Notes under the pieces: model-generated
The model's input: the letters and a program-made list of their open reading frames with translations, nothing else
Database searches by the model: none
Told to the model about the DNA's origin: nothing
NCBI RefSeq assembly: GCF_017329615.1
Contig: NZ_JAFMTW010000013.1
Location: 29,877 to 93,876 of the forward strand
Source: Alicyclobacillus suci
Lineage (GTDB): Bacteria > Bacillota > Bacilli > Alicyclobacillales > Alicyclobacillaceae
DNA: 64,000 bases
Reading direction: 5' to 3'
Part shown: one piece after another, positions 27,605 through 36,056 of the stretch
Layout: each line of letters begins with the position of its first letter
Position numbering within the stretch: the stretch's first letter is position 1
Made by a program: the position numbers and the translations under genes

Positions 27605-29491
27605 TCAAATCCCCACCTCATCCAATATATGCGACGCAGACGCCCGTCTGCCTACCAATTCCAAGACATCCTGAACAATCCCCGGAACATCTAGGCCCAA
27701 AAGGCTCAAAACCTCGTCGCGAGACCCGTGCTCGACAAATTCGTCCTGGATGCCTTTGCGTTTCACGCGCGTATGAATATTGCTGTCAGCCAAAAGCTCC
27801 ACAATAGCCGAACCGACGCCGCCAGCCAAAGCTGCTTCTTCGACAGTTAACACAGGTGTCCCGGTTTTGGCCAACTCCTTGATCAGAACCTCGTCGAGCG
27901 GCTTGACAAAGCGTAGATTGACTACCGTTGCGTCTATCCCATGTTCCTTCTTCAAGACATCAGCCGCTTTCAGCGACGTATCTACCATGGTGCCCAAAGC
28001 GAGAATTGTTACATCACTGCCCTTGCGGACAATTTCCGCTTTACCCCGTTCCATCATCTTAAAATCAGAATCCATCTGCACACCGATGCCATCCGCTCGT
28101 GGATAGCGAACCGCCACAGGCCCGTCCCACTGGATGCTCGTGTACAGCATGTGCCGCAACTCGTTTTCATCCTTCGGCATCATGATGGTCATACCCGGAA
28201 TCGCACGCAAATACGCCAAATCAAAAACGCCTTGGTGTGTCTCTCCATCCGGCCCGACAATGCCAGCCCTATCGACGGCCAACACGACGGGCAAATGCTG
28301 AATGCCAATATCGTGGATGGTCTGGTCGTACGCGCGCTGTAAAAACGTCGAGTAGACAGCAAACACGGGTTTCTTGCCGTTGGCGGCCAACCCAGCACAA
28401 AATGTCGCCGCATGCTGTTCAGCGATACCTACATCAAAACAGCGGTCTGGGAAACGTTGTTGAAATGCCGTCAAGCCACTGCCCGACAACATTGCTGGCG
28501 TCACAGCCACAATCCGCTCATCTTGCTCAGCCAGTTCCATCATCGTCTCGGCAAACACATTGGTATAAGACGGCGCTTTTTTCGCCTTGTTGCTCGAAGG
28601 CCAAGCATGCCACTTATCCGGTGCATTTTCCGCCGCTGAATACCCTTTTCCCTTTTGCGTCAGCGTGTGAACGAGTACTGGACCCTTGAGTTCCTTCGCC
28701 CGCTCCAATACCGAAATCAACTGCAAAAGGTCATGACCATCTACGGGCCCCAAATACTTAAACCCAAAACACTCAAACACGCTGATGGGCAAAATGACAT
28801 GTCGCGCCGCATCTTTCACTCTGTCGAGCATTTTGGTGACCTTTTCACCAACGGTGTGCAATTGCCGTAAGGTCTGATCAATCTCTGCTTTTGCCCGCAT
28901 ATAAGCCGGGTCGGAACGCAATCTCGTCAGGTATTTAGATATGGCACCGACGTTCTGGGAAATCGACATTTCATTATCATTTAAAACAACCAATAAATCC
29001 GTTCCAAGATCCCCAGCGTGGTTCATGGCCTCCATCGCCATGCCCCCAGTCAGTGCACCGTCGCCAATCACTGCAGCGACATGATAATGTTCCTGCGAGA
29101 GATCACGTGCAACCGCCATACCTAAGGCAGCAGAGATAGACGTACTAGAGTGTCCTGCTCCAAATACGTCATGAGGACTTTCGCTTCGCTTCAGAAATCC
29201 TGCCATACCGCCTAATTTACGCAGCGTGGCAAACTGGTCTCGCCGACCGGTCAATAGTTTGTGAACGTACCCTTGGTGGCCCACGTCCCAAATCATTTTG
29301 TCCGTGGGACTATCAAACACCCGATGCAGTGCGATAGTCAGCTCGACGACGCCCATACTGGCGCCAAAGTGGCCACCCGTCCTCGATATGGACTCTACTA
29401 GAAATTCTCGAATCTCTTGCGCCAACGTCAAAAGTTGGTCTTCCGTCAACGTCTTTAAATGCTTTGGGTCGCGAATCGAATCGAGTAGCGT
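27605..29491 (-). CDS. dxs: 1-deoxy-D-xylulose-5-phosphate synthase
   Basis: 628 residues if started at 29491. The thiamine diphosphate motif GDGALTGGMAMEAMNHAG near 150-168, the N-terminal MIWDVGHQGYVHKLLTGR and the transketolase C-terminal domain are all present. It makes the first intermediate of the MEP isoprenoid pathway. The usual frame start is TTG at 29449, but the 14 codons before it read LLDSIRDPKHLKTL, the conserved DXS N-terminus, with a GAGGTG site seven bases ahead of an ACG at 29491. No ATG, GTG or TTG lies between the upstream stop and 29449, so translation seems to begin at ACG. First gene of the hopanoid operon. Confidence 0.93.
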   Translation of the reverse strand, partial: TLLDSIRDPKHLKTLTEDQLLTLAQEIREFLVESISRTGGHFGASMGVVELTIALHRVFDSPTDKMIWDVGHQGYVHKLLTGRRDQFATLRKLGGMAGFLKRSESPHDVFGAGHSSTSISAALGMAVARDLSQEHYHVAAVIGDGALTGGMAMEAMNHAGDLGTDLLVVLNDNEMSISQNVGAISKYLTRLRSDPAYMRAKAEIDQTLRQLHTVGEKVTKMLDRVKDAARHVILPISVFECFGFKYLGPVDGHDLLQLISVLERAKELKGPVLVHTLTQKGKGYSAAENAPDKWHAWPSSNKAKKAPSYTNVFAETMMELAEQDERIVAVTPAMLSGSGLTAFQQRFPDRCFDVGIAEQHAATFCAGLAANGKKPVFAVYSTFLQRAYDQTIHDIGIQHLPVVLAVDRAGIVGPDGETHQGVFDLAYLRAIPGMTIMMPKDENELRHMLYTSIQWDGPVAVRYPRADGIGVQMDSDFKMMERGKAEIVRKGSDVTILALGTMVDTSLKAADVLKKEHGIDATVVNLRFVKPLDEVLIKELAKTGTPVLTVEEAALAGGVGSAIVELLADSNIHTRVKRKGIQDEFVEHGSRDEVLSLLGLDVPGIVQDVLELVGRRASASHILDEVGI

Positions 29492-30007
29492 AAGACAACA
29501 CCTCGATTACACTAGAATGAGACATGCTTGTCACCGGTTGATTCGGCGAACATGTGCAGGTGAAACGTGGTGCCAATATTCGTCATCACCCCCTATGCGT
29601 AGCTCCATTCCAACGCCATTCTGGAAAACTCATATATTGTTCACATTTTAGGATACCAAAATTAGCCGAACCATAGCAAACGCACCGGGGTGCGAAATAT
29701 TCGTTCACGTATATATTGCATGCGATTTCCAATGTGCCGTGAATCTCCAACACGCGGCATTCCTGCCAGATAAGAATAGGGTATTCAACAACCTACATGC
29801 CCTTGCCATATTTATCTCATCCAAAATTAAATTATCCTTATCGAATGAGGACAGGCGCGAACCACAGTGTGCGAATTGTGGTGATATGCGAGGCTATCGT
29901 AAAAAGGTCATGAAAAAAAGTATCTCAACGGTGACAAGACTCATGCAAGAAATCTCGTCCGTTTATTGAGGAAGATTGATTCGAGCGTAATTTGATGAAA
30001 CGAATGC
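29492..30007. other. 516-base stretch between dxs and the PilZ gene
   Basis: It holds the dxs leader and candidate promoter. A plus-strand frame at 29739-29969 (GTG start, 76 residues with CANC and a basic C-terminus) has no clear ribosome site or family match, and I do not call it. Base composition is more AT-rich than the flanking genes. Confidence 0.3.
29631..29659 (-). promoter_or_regulatory. Candidate sigma-A promoter of the dxs-hpn operon
   Basis: On the minus strand, TTGGTA (29659-29654) and TATATG (29636-29631) are separated by 17 bases, giving a leader of roughly 130 bases before the proposed dxs start. The -10 match is imperfect, so this is only a candidate. Confidence 0.3.
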
Positions 30008-30655
30008 TTACTCCTTCGACAATCGGCCAGTATCGAATTCGTCCCGCTTGGTTCTCAAGAAACGGCGTTGATGCTCCATGCAGTATCGGATGAGCGCTTC
30101 GTCACTCGGGTGAACCTGCTGAAACTGCACGCCCAACACAACCATATCCCCTGCAACGCCTTCCCTGGTGACTTCCCCTTCAAATGAAACGGTGACAGCA
30201 CCTCTTTCAAGTGGCAGTGTCAATTCCCCCGCCAACTCGTCGCCGATATGAAGGCGCGCATGTGTCATTGCAGCGCGAAATCCACCGGCGCTCAAATCGA
30301 GCAGATTGACCTCAAACCAATCTGTGTGAGCTGTGGTCACGCGTGCGCGAAGCGTCACTGGCACGCGAAAGCTTTGCCTGCGCTGCGCTTTGGAGATTTG
30401 CGAAGGCTGCGGTTTTTCAACAATGATGAGCGGAGTGCGTCCGGCGATTTGCTCACGAACGCTCGTTTCAAACGAAAAATAGGCCGTATGCACGTAACCA
30501 ATGATGACGCGAGTCCCCGGTGTGAGCAAAATTGGATAGCCATTATGATCATACGGGACCGTGAGGATTAACGCATCTTCCTCCACGTCTGCAACTTTCA
30601 CTGGATATCCTTCCTCGGCCTCAGATTCAACAATTGTGATTACGACGTCTTGCAA
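30008..30655 (-). CDS. PilZ-domain cyclic-di-GMP effector (YcgR-like)
   Basis: 215 residues: an N-terminal YcgR-like beta domain (about 1-90) and a C-terminal PilZ domain (about 95-200). The c-di-GMP motifs are complete: RRQSFR (RxxxR) and DLSAGG (D/N-x-S-x-x-G). Such proteins brake flagellar motors or control exopolysaccharide. The start is uncertain. TTG at 30655 has no ribosome site, whereas a CTG at 30670 would add LYPTK, which fits the family N-terminus and follows GAGAG. No flagellar genes are nearby. Confidence 0.82.
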   Translation of the reverse strand: MQDVVITIVESEAEEGYPVKVADVEEDALILTVPYDHNGYPILLTPGTRVIIGYVHTAYFSFETSVREQIAGRTPLIIVEKPQPSQISKAQRRQSFRVPVTLRARVTTAHTDWFEVNLLDLSAGGFRAAMTHARLHIGDELAGELTLPLERGAVTVSFEGEVTREGVAGDMVVLGVQFQQVHPSDEALIRYCMEHQRRFLRTKRDEFDTGRLSKE

Positions 30656-30863
30656 CTTAGTCGGATACAGTGCTTATCACTCTCTTTTCAGCCAGGAGCG
30701 GCAGGGCGCCAGCACGTCATTGGCTCCGTATGTGCGCAACGCTCGCCCTGCTTCATGGCAAATCCTACTGACTTTCTTTTACCAAAACTATCTGGACGAA
30801 ACAATAGTGATGGACAAAACAATAGAAAATATAAGCTTGCCTCACGACACGTGTAATGCTTCG

Positions 30864-32123
30864 TCAGCCTGCAGTGGCGCGACTTTCGGCTTCGTCCTGT
30901 ACCGATATACCATCACGTGGCCGTGGTGGACGCTGATAATCGTCCTTTTCCAACAAAAAGGAGGCACAAGTCCCCCCGACAAGTCCCCAGAAAGGAGCAC
31001 CAATGTGCACGATGGAAATACCTGAAATTGTAATCAAGAACGAGAATAACGCACTCTTTTTAAATTTCGACGCAAAACTGGCATGCAGAGAATCGGTGAG
31101 GACACTTATCATCGCGATTCCGCCGAGCATCTCAATGGTAGATGATGGAATCATCGTCGGAATCGATGCAGCTATAGGCGCAAATACGCCAAACAGTATC
31201 GACAAAACACCAAGTGTCACGGCGGCTGTATACCGAGACGATTTCGGACCGGATTCCGCTCCCGCAAGAAGCGCCGTCATGGGACCCGCCACACAGGACG
31301 TATGCGCGCCGAAAAACGCATTGATGACTGATCCAATTCCGCTCCACCTCGTCATTGAGTTGATAGGCGGCGAATACGCTTCACTCTCCAGCACAGCAAT
31401 ACCTTGTGCATTTTGAATAGCAACCACAGTCAAGACCAATGGCAAGACCAATTGTCCCATGGTCGCTAGATTCCACGCAGGCAAATACACATGCGGGGTC
31501 GCGATACCAAACGACACACCTTTGGCGTGCACGGAGTGTGTCAGAACTAAAATTACCGCGGTGATAACGATAGCACCAAGAATCGGTGGGAACTTTTTCG
31601 CCACGTTCGGATTGAATGATAACAATAAATACGCAAGCAATGGGAGGCCGTTTAACAGTGGATTGTGAAGCACAGCCTGAATTAGTTGAATGCCAAATGG
31701 CAGGAGAACGCCGGAGACCATGCCCATCATGACAGGCATCGGCAATACGCGCATCACTTTCGCGACGACGCCGGAAATACCGAGCAGAAAAATGATGACG
31801 CCCGCGACAATATAAGCGCCGATGACTTCGGAGAAAGCGTGGTGCACCAGTGTCGAACCAATCAGGACAGCACCAGGAATCGAAAATGCATACCCGATTG
31901 GTTGGCGAAATAGAAACGCTTGTAGGAGCGTCATGAGTCCTGGAATCGCATAAATGCCAAAGATCCAGGAAGTGACCTCCCCGGCAGATAGTTTACCTTC
32001 TGTGGCCGCCTGTAACACAATGAGCAACGGCCCGGTGACACCAAACAACCATGCCACCAATCCATTTGACAAACTCCCAAGCGAAATCTGCTTGGGGAAT
32101 TCCCTGAGTGTTTGCACAAGCAA
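30864..32123 (-). CDS. benE: BenE-family aromatic acid transporter
   Basis: 419 residues with 11-12 hydrophobic segments. SIPGAVLIGSTLVHHAF and TSCVAGPMTALLAGAESGP match the BenE/YdcO family, a branch of nucleobase-cation symporter-like proteins that take up benzoate. Its position beside a LysR regulator and the phenolic-acid decarboxylase operon suggests it imports vanillate or 4-hydroxybenzoate (inference). The start is TTG at 32123 after GGAGGG; GTG at 32117 is an alternative. A strong promoter with two inverted repeats lies just upstream, so it can be expressed apart from the LysR gene. Confidence 0.87.
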   Translation of the reverse strand: MLVQTLREFPKQISLGSLSNGLVAWLFGVTGPLLIVLQAATEGKLSAGEVTSWIFGIYAIPGLMTLLQAFLFRQPIGYAFSIPGAVLIGSTLVHHAFSEVIGAYIVAGVIIFLLGISGVVAKVMRVLPMPVMMGMVSGVLLPFGIQLIQAVLHNPLLNGLPLLAYLLLSFNPNVAKKFPPILGAIVITAVILVLTHSVHAKGVSFGIATPHVYLPAWNLATMGQLVLPLVLTVVAIQNAQGIAVLESEAYSPPINSMTRWSGIGSVINAFFGAHTSCVAGPMTALLAGAESGPKSSRYTAAVTLGVLSILFGVFAPIAASIPTMIPSSTIEMLGGIAMISVLTDSLHASFASKFKKSALFSFLITISGISIVHIGAPFWGLVGGTCASFLLEKDDYQRPPRPRDGISVQDEAESRATAG

Positions 32124-32158
32124 ACCTCATCCCTCCCTCAATACCGGAAACAAACCGG

Positions 32159-32219
32159 AAATTTCGTGTACCGAAATTTGATTGTAACAAACCGAGGAAA
32201 TGTTTCAAGATTTTGAAAC
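32159..32219 (-). promoter_or_regulatory. benE promoter with two flanking inverted repeats
   Basis: On the minus strand TTGAAA (32208-32203) and TACAAT (32186-32181) are 16 bases apart, a good sigma-A promoter. The -35 lies inside GTTTCAA-N4-TTGAAAC (32202-32219), and AAATTTCG-N5-CGAAATTT (32159-32179) covers the expected start of transcription. The placement suggests control by a repressor different from the LysR protein, since the repeats do not resemble the bsd operator. Confidence 0.55.
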
Positions 32220-32261
32220 CGCTTGCTCATCTATTTTCCGCAAAATCAAGTGGCGTCCGTC

Positions 32262-33155
32262 TCACTCGTTCCCATCCTGGTGTATCGACAATTCGGACAA
32301 AAACGCGCGCGCCGCGTTGGAGAGATGCGCGCCCGACTTCCAGACCACAGTCGGTTCGTAAGCCAAATGACTGCCGTCAATCGGAATCGCGCAAAACTTG
32401 TGCGAGGGAAGGAGCGTCAGCACCGACTGTGGGATAATGGTCCCGCCAAATCCCGCATGCACCAGTCGAAACAACATGGTGGAATCGTGACACTCGCAGA
32501 CGATGTTGGGTTCTTCACTAAATCGGTGCAATTCGTCCACAATCTGATTGTAGATACCATATCCATAGACTGGTCCCAACAAAATGAGCGGTTGCTCGAC
32601 CAGTTCTCGCATGTGGATGGTTGACGGCAGGTCGGGAAACCACTTCTCGGGCGTGACAAACACAAACATATCGGGTTGTGTCCGGTGGATGGATACGTGC
32701 TGCATGCGCACCGGAAAGTTCGTCACCGCCACCTCAATGGCGCGGCTGTCGAGGAGCTCTTGCAACCTATCCGGCTCACCTTCCCACACTTTAAACGTCA
32801 ACTGCGGATGCGCGGTCCGCAAGCGCATCACACAGTCCAACAAAAATGGCGCAGAATAGAGTGTGGTTCCAATTGACAGCGTACCATGAACCCCACCGCC
32901 GAGTTCCTGCACCTCGACCACCATATCGTCGAACATCTTCAATAAGTCAACAGCGCGCTGGTACAATGCTACACCTTCCGCCGTAAGCGCCATATTTTTC
33001 TTGCTTCGTTCAAACAATGTAACGCCAAGTTCCTGTTCCATGAGCTTAAGCTGTTGACTCAATGGCGGCTGAGCGATATTCAATCGTTTCGCTGCCGCCG
33101 TAATCTGTCCTGCATCCGCGATGGTCACAAAATATCTGAGTTGACGTAAATCCAT
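32262..33155 (-). CDS. LysR-family regulator of the phenolic-acid decarboxylase operon (BsdA-like)
   Basis: 297 residues. Winged helix-turn-helix at the N-terminus (MDLRQLRYFVTIADAGQI, then AAKRLNIAQPPLSQQLK), followed by a LysR substrate domain. It is divergent from bsdBCD exactly as bsdA is in Bacillus subtilis, where BsdA activates the operon in response to aromatic acids. The ATG at 33155 has GAGGTG upstream. The intergenic region carries a T-N11-A operator, so autoregulation and activation are both likely. Confidence 0.88.
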   Translation of the reverse strand: MDLRQLRYFVTIADAGQITAAAKRLNIAQPPLSQQLKLMEQELGVTLFERSKKNMALTAEGVALYQRAVDLLKMFDDMVVEVQELGGGVHGTLSIGTTLYSAPFLLDCVMRLRTAHPQLTFKVWEGEPDRLQELLDSRAIEVAVTNFPVRMQHVSIHRTQPDMFVFVTPEKWFPDLPSTIHMRELVEQPLILLGPVYGYGIYNQIVDELHRFSEEPNIVCECHDSTMLFRLVHAGFGGTIIPQSVLTLLPSHKFCAIPIDGSHLAYEPTVVWKSGAHLSNAARAFLSELSIHQDGNE

Positions 33156-33173
33156 CCGGGGAGCACCTCATCC

Positions 33174-33219
33174 ATATGATAATCATATAACCATTAGATT
33201 TAACAAATATTTTCAATAT
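33174..33219 (+). promoter_or_regulatory. LysR binding region of the bsd operon
   Basis: Two dyads: ATATGAT-A-ATCATAT at 33174-33188, a perfect T-N11-A LysR box, and ATATT-TTC-AATAT at 33207-33219. Their centres are 32 bases apart, about three helical turns. The second overlaps the expected -35 region, the usual layout of recognition and activation sites for LysR activators. Confidence 0.6.
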
Positions 33220-33228
33220 CCATAAACG

Positions 33229-33234
33229 TATACT
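33229..33234 (+). promoter_or_regulatory. Candidate -10 element of bsdB
   Basis: TATACT, with no good -35 hexamer 17 bases upstream (AATATT), as expected for an activator-dependent promoter. It lies 60 bases before the bsdB start. Confidence 0.5.
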
Positions 33235-33294
33235 ACACTTTACGTCGTGAAACAAGATGCCACCGCAGAGGCAATGAAGGAAGGTGGGAGATCC

Positions 33295-33891
33295 GTGAAA
33301 ATTATTGTCGGTATTACAGGTGCCACCGGTGCGATATTCGGAATTCGACTGCTCGAATTACTCAACGCCGCAGGTGTGGAAACACATCTCGTGGTATCAC
33401 CCTGGGCAAAATCGACAATTCCGTATGAAACGCCATACTCGGTCGCCGATGTGCTGGCAATGGCCAGCTATACCTATTCACACAAAGACCAAGCCGCGAG
33501 AATATCAAGCGGATCATTTCAGGTCGACGGGATGATTATCGCACCTTGCAGTATGAAGACCCTCGCGTCGATTCGCGTCGGGCTCGCAGACAATTTGATT
33601 ACAAGATCTGCCGACGTGATGCTCAAGGAGCGCAAAAAACTGATTCTAATGACCCGCGAAACGCCTTTAAACACCATTCATCTAGAAAACATGCTCGCGC
33701 TTTCGCAAATGGGTGCTGTGATATTCCCACCAATGCCCGCGTTCTACAATCATCCGGAAACGCTCGATGAGATGGTGAACCACATTGTGTACCGCGTGAT
33801 GGACCAAATCGGATTACCCCCGGAAGAGGCCAAACGCTGGGACGGCATCAAATCGGAATTAGAAACTGGAGGTTCACACGATGGCATATAA
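33295..33891 (+). CDS. bsdB: UbiX-like flavin prenyltransferase, subunit B of hydroxyarylic acid decarboxylase
   Basis: 198 residues. The UbiX/Pad1 fold starts KIIVGITGATGAIFGIRLLE and includes IIAPCSMKTLASIRVGLADN and the late LSQMGAVIFPPMPAFY. These enzymes prenylate FMN to make the cofactor of the UbiD partner. GTG at 33295 is chosen because an AAGGTGGGAG site precedes it and the protein begins at the family position. It overlaps bsdC by 11 bases, so translation is coupled. Confidence 0.92.
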   Translation: MKIIVGITGATGAIFGIRLLELLNAAGVETHLVVSPWAKSTIPYETPYSVADVLAMASYTYSHKDQAARISSGSFQVDGMIIAPCSMKTLASIRVGLADNLITRSADVMLKERKKLILMTRETPLNTIHLENMLALSQMGAVIFPPMPAFYNHPETLDEMVNHIVYRVMDQIGLPPEEAKRWDGIKSELETGGSHDGI

Positions 33892-35305
33892 GGATTTCCG
33901 AGATTTTTTGGACACCCTGCGCAAAGAGGGGCAGTTGCTCACCATTGAAGACGAGGTCATGCCGGAACCCGATTTAGGATCTGCCGGACGCGCTATCAAC
34001 AACGTCAGCGACAAAAGTCCTGCTCTCTTATTCACCAATATCCATGGCTATCAAAACGCGTCGGTCGCCATGAATGTCATCGGCTCGTGGCCGAATCACG
34101 CGCTGATGATGGGACTGCCCAAGAACACACCGGTGAAAGAGCAATTTTTTGAGTTTGCCCGCCGTTGGGACAACTTCCCGGTTCCAGTTAAGCGCATGGA
34201 CAGCGCGCCTTTCCAAGAAGTCGAAATCAATCAAGACGTCAACTTGTTCGATATCCTGCCCCTATTCCGCTTGAACCAATACGATGGTGGCTTCTATATC
34301 GACAAGGCGTGCGTCATTTCGCGCGACCCGTCTGACCCAGACAACTTCAACAAACAAAACGTCGGTATCTATCGCATCCAGGTCAAGGGCCGCGATACAC
34401 TTGGCATCCAGCCTGTCCCGCAACACGACATCGCTGTGCACCTGCGCATGGCCGAAGAACGCGGAGAAAACCTTCCCGTCGCCCTTGCTATCGGCTGTGA
34501 ACCAGTGATTACCACGATGGCAGCCGCACCCATTGGCTATGACCAGTCAGAGTACGAAATGGCCGGCGCCATTCAGGGAGAGCCATACAAGGTATTTACC
34601 TTGCCTGGCACCAACCTGGATGTACCGTGGGGCGCGGAATTTATCCTCGAAGGTGAAATCCTCGCCGGCGTGCGCGAATTTGAGGGCCCATTCGGCGAGT
34701 TCACAGGTCACTACTCTGGTGGGCGAAGCATGCCAGTCATTCGCATCAAACGGGTATATCATCGCAAGAATCCGATTTTCGAGCACCTCTACATCGGTAT
34801 GCCCTGGACAGAGACGGACTACATGGTCGGCGTCAACACCTGCGTGCCCATGTATCAGCAACTCAAAGATGCGTTCCCGAACGAAATCGTGGCCGTCAAT
34901 GCCATGTACACGCATGGCCTCGTCGCCATTATCTCGACCAAGAAACGGTACGGCGGCTTTGCCAAAGCGGTCGGCATGCGCGCCATGACGACACCGCACG
35001 GCCTTGGATATTGTAAACTCGTGATTGTAGTGGATGAGACGGTTGATCCTTTCAACCTGCCACAAGTGATGTGGGCACTGTCGACCAAGATGCACCCAGC
35101 TCACGACGTCATCATCTTGCCGGACATGTCCGTTTTACCACTTGATCCCGGCTCCAACCCAGCCGGCATTTCCCACAAGATGATTCTCGACGCGACGACA
35201 CCAGTCGCTCCGGAGACACGTGGCCACTACACGCAACCGCTGGACGCACCTTTGGCAACGGAGAAGTGGGAGAAAATTTTTCAAGATCTGCTCAGCAATC
35301 AGTAA
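33881..35305 (+). CDS. bsdC: UbiD-family decarboxylase, catalytic subunit C (vanillate/4-hydroxybenzoate)
   Basis: 474 residues of the prenylated-FMN UbiD family. Typical blocks are IGSWPNHALMMGLP, the Glu-rich EFEGPFGEFTGHYSGG and NPAGISHKMILDAT near the C-terminus. By analogy with Bacillus BsdC and Streptomyces VdcC it removes the carboxyl group of vanillate or 4-hydroxybenzoate without oxidation, giving guaiacol or phenol. The ATG at 33881 follows GGAGG eight bases away. Which acid is preferred cannot be read from sequence. Confidence 0.92.
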   Translation: MAYKDFRDFLDTLRKEGQLLTIEDEVMPEPDLGSAGRAINNVSDKSPALLFTNIHGYQNASVAMNVIGSWPNHALMMGLPKNTPVKEQFFEFARRWDNFPVPVKRMDSAPFQEVEINQDVNLFDILPLFRLNQYDGGFYIDKACVISRDPSDPDNFNKQNVGIYRIQVKGRDTLGIQPVPQHDIAVHLRMAEERGENLPVALAIGCEPVITTMAAAPIGYDQSEYEMAGAIQGEPYKVFTLPGTNLDVPWGAEFILEGEILAGVREFEGPFGEFTGHYSGGRSMPVIRIKRVYHRKNPIFEHLYIGMPWTETDYMVGVNTCVPMYQQLKDAFPNEIVAVNAMYTHGLVAIISTKKRYGGFAKAVGMRAMTTPHGLGYCKLVIVVDETVDPFNLPQVMWALSTKMHPAHDVIILPDMSVLPLDPGSNPAGISHKMILDATTPVAPETRGHYTQPLDAPLATEKWEKIFQDLLSNQ

Positions 35306-35339
35306 CGTACAGAAAAATCGATAAGGGAGTGTGGTTCAC

Positions 35340-35570
35340 ATGACAACTTGCCCACGCTGTGATTCAACGAAAGCCGAGGCGGTCGCCAAGTCCCCAGTAC
35401 AGGGTGCTTGGACGGTCTACACTTGTCCGGTCTGTTTTTACACGTGGCGTTCCACGGAAGCCGATAAATTTACCGAACCGAGCAAGTACGAACCGAGCTT
35501 CAAGGTCAATCAGGCGGATATTCCGAACGCCATCCAAGTGCCGACTGTGCCATCGCGGACAAACCACTGA
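35340..35570 (+). CDS. bsdD: Hydroxyarylic acid decarboxylase subunit D
   Basis: 76 residues, the size of BsdD/VdcD. Two CxxC pairs (TCPRCDS and YTCPVCFYTWRSTE) form a probable zinc ribbon, followed by DKFTEPSKYEPSFKV, typical of the family. It is needed for full decarboxylase activity in related systems, though its exact role is not settled. The ATG at 35340 is preferred over a GTG nine bases earlier that crowds the GGGAG site. It starts 34 bases after bsdC. Confidence 0.9.
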   Translation: MTTCPRCDSTKAEAVAKSPVQGAWTVYTCPVCFYTWRSTEADKFTEPSKYEPSFKVNQADIPNAIQVPTVPSRTNH

Positions 35571-35585
35571 CAAGGGGCTGATTGT

Positions 35586-36056
35586 ATGTTCGGGAATCTG
35601 CGCGAACTTCCTGACAGCCTACTGACGTTCTTCAGCGGCGACGACTTACCGCAAAAACAACACGACGCAATGATGTTATTGACAGTCACCGACGACCTTT
35701 GGCCGCATGCGGCCATGGTCAGTGTCGGGGAGGTCGTCGCCGTCGATAGCACACACATGCGACTCGCCATGTGGCCGAATACGTCGACGACGCACAACCT
35801 CGAGCAGCGAGGGCAAGCGACGCTCGTCCTTGTACACGATGCAAAGGCGTACTATATTCGCCTTTGCGTCGAGCCGCTGGCACCAAATCCGAACGCCCGC
35901 CACAAGCTGCGCCGCTTCACAGCCACCATCGAGGGCATCCGTGAGGACGTGGCAAAATACGCCGACCTCACAAGCGGCATTCGCATAGACCTAAAGGATC
36001 CCTCAAGTGTTCTCGCCCGCTGGCAAGAAACCATCGAAGACACCCTTGAAGGTTAG
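35586..36056 (+). CDS. Pyridoxamine-5'-phosphate-oxidase-fold protein in the bsd operon
   Basis: 156 residues with the split-barrel FMN-binding fold: an alternating beta pattern around AMVSVGEVVAVDSTHMRLAMW, HNLEQRGQATLVLV and AYYIRLCVEPL. It starts 15 bases after bsdD with AAGGGG upstream, so it is the last gene of the operon. A flavin-handling role for the prenyl-FMN system would fit but is inference. Confidence 0.75.
   Translation: MFGNLRELPDSLLTFFSGDDLPQKQHDAMMLLTVTDDLWPHAAMVSVGEVVAVDSTHMRLAMWPNTSTTHNLEQRGQATLVLVHDAKAYYIRLCVEPLAPNPNARHKLRRFTATIEGIREDVAKYADLTSGIRIDLKDPSSVLARWQETIEDTLEG

Noticed and set aside
29739..29969. 76-residue plus-strand frame with CANC
   Set aside because: GTG start without a ribosome site, no family resemblance, and placed in the probable control region of the dxs operon.
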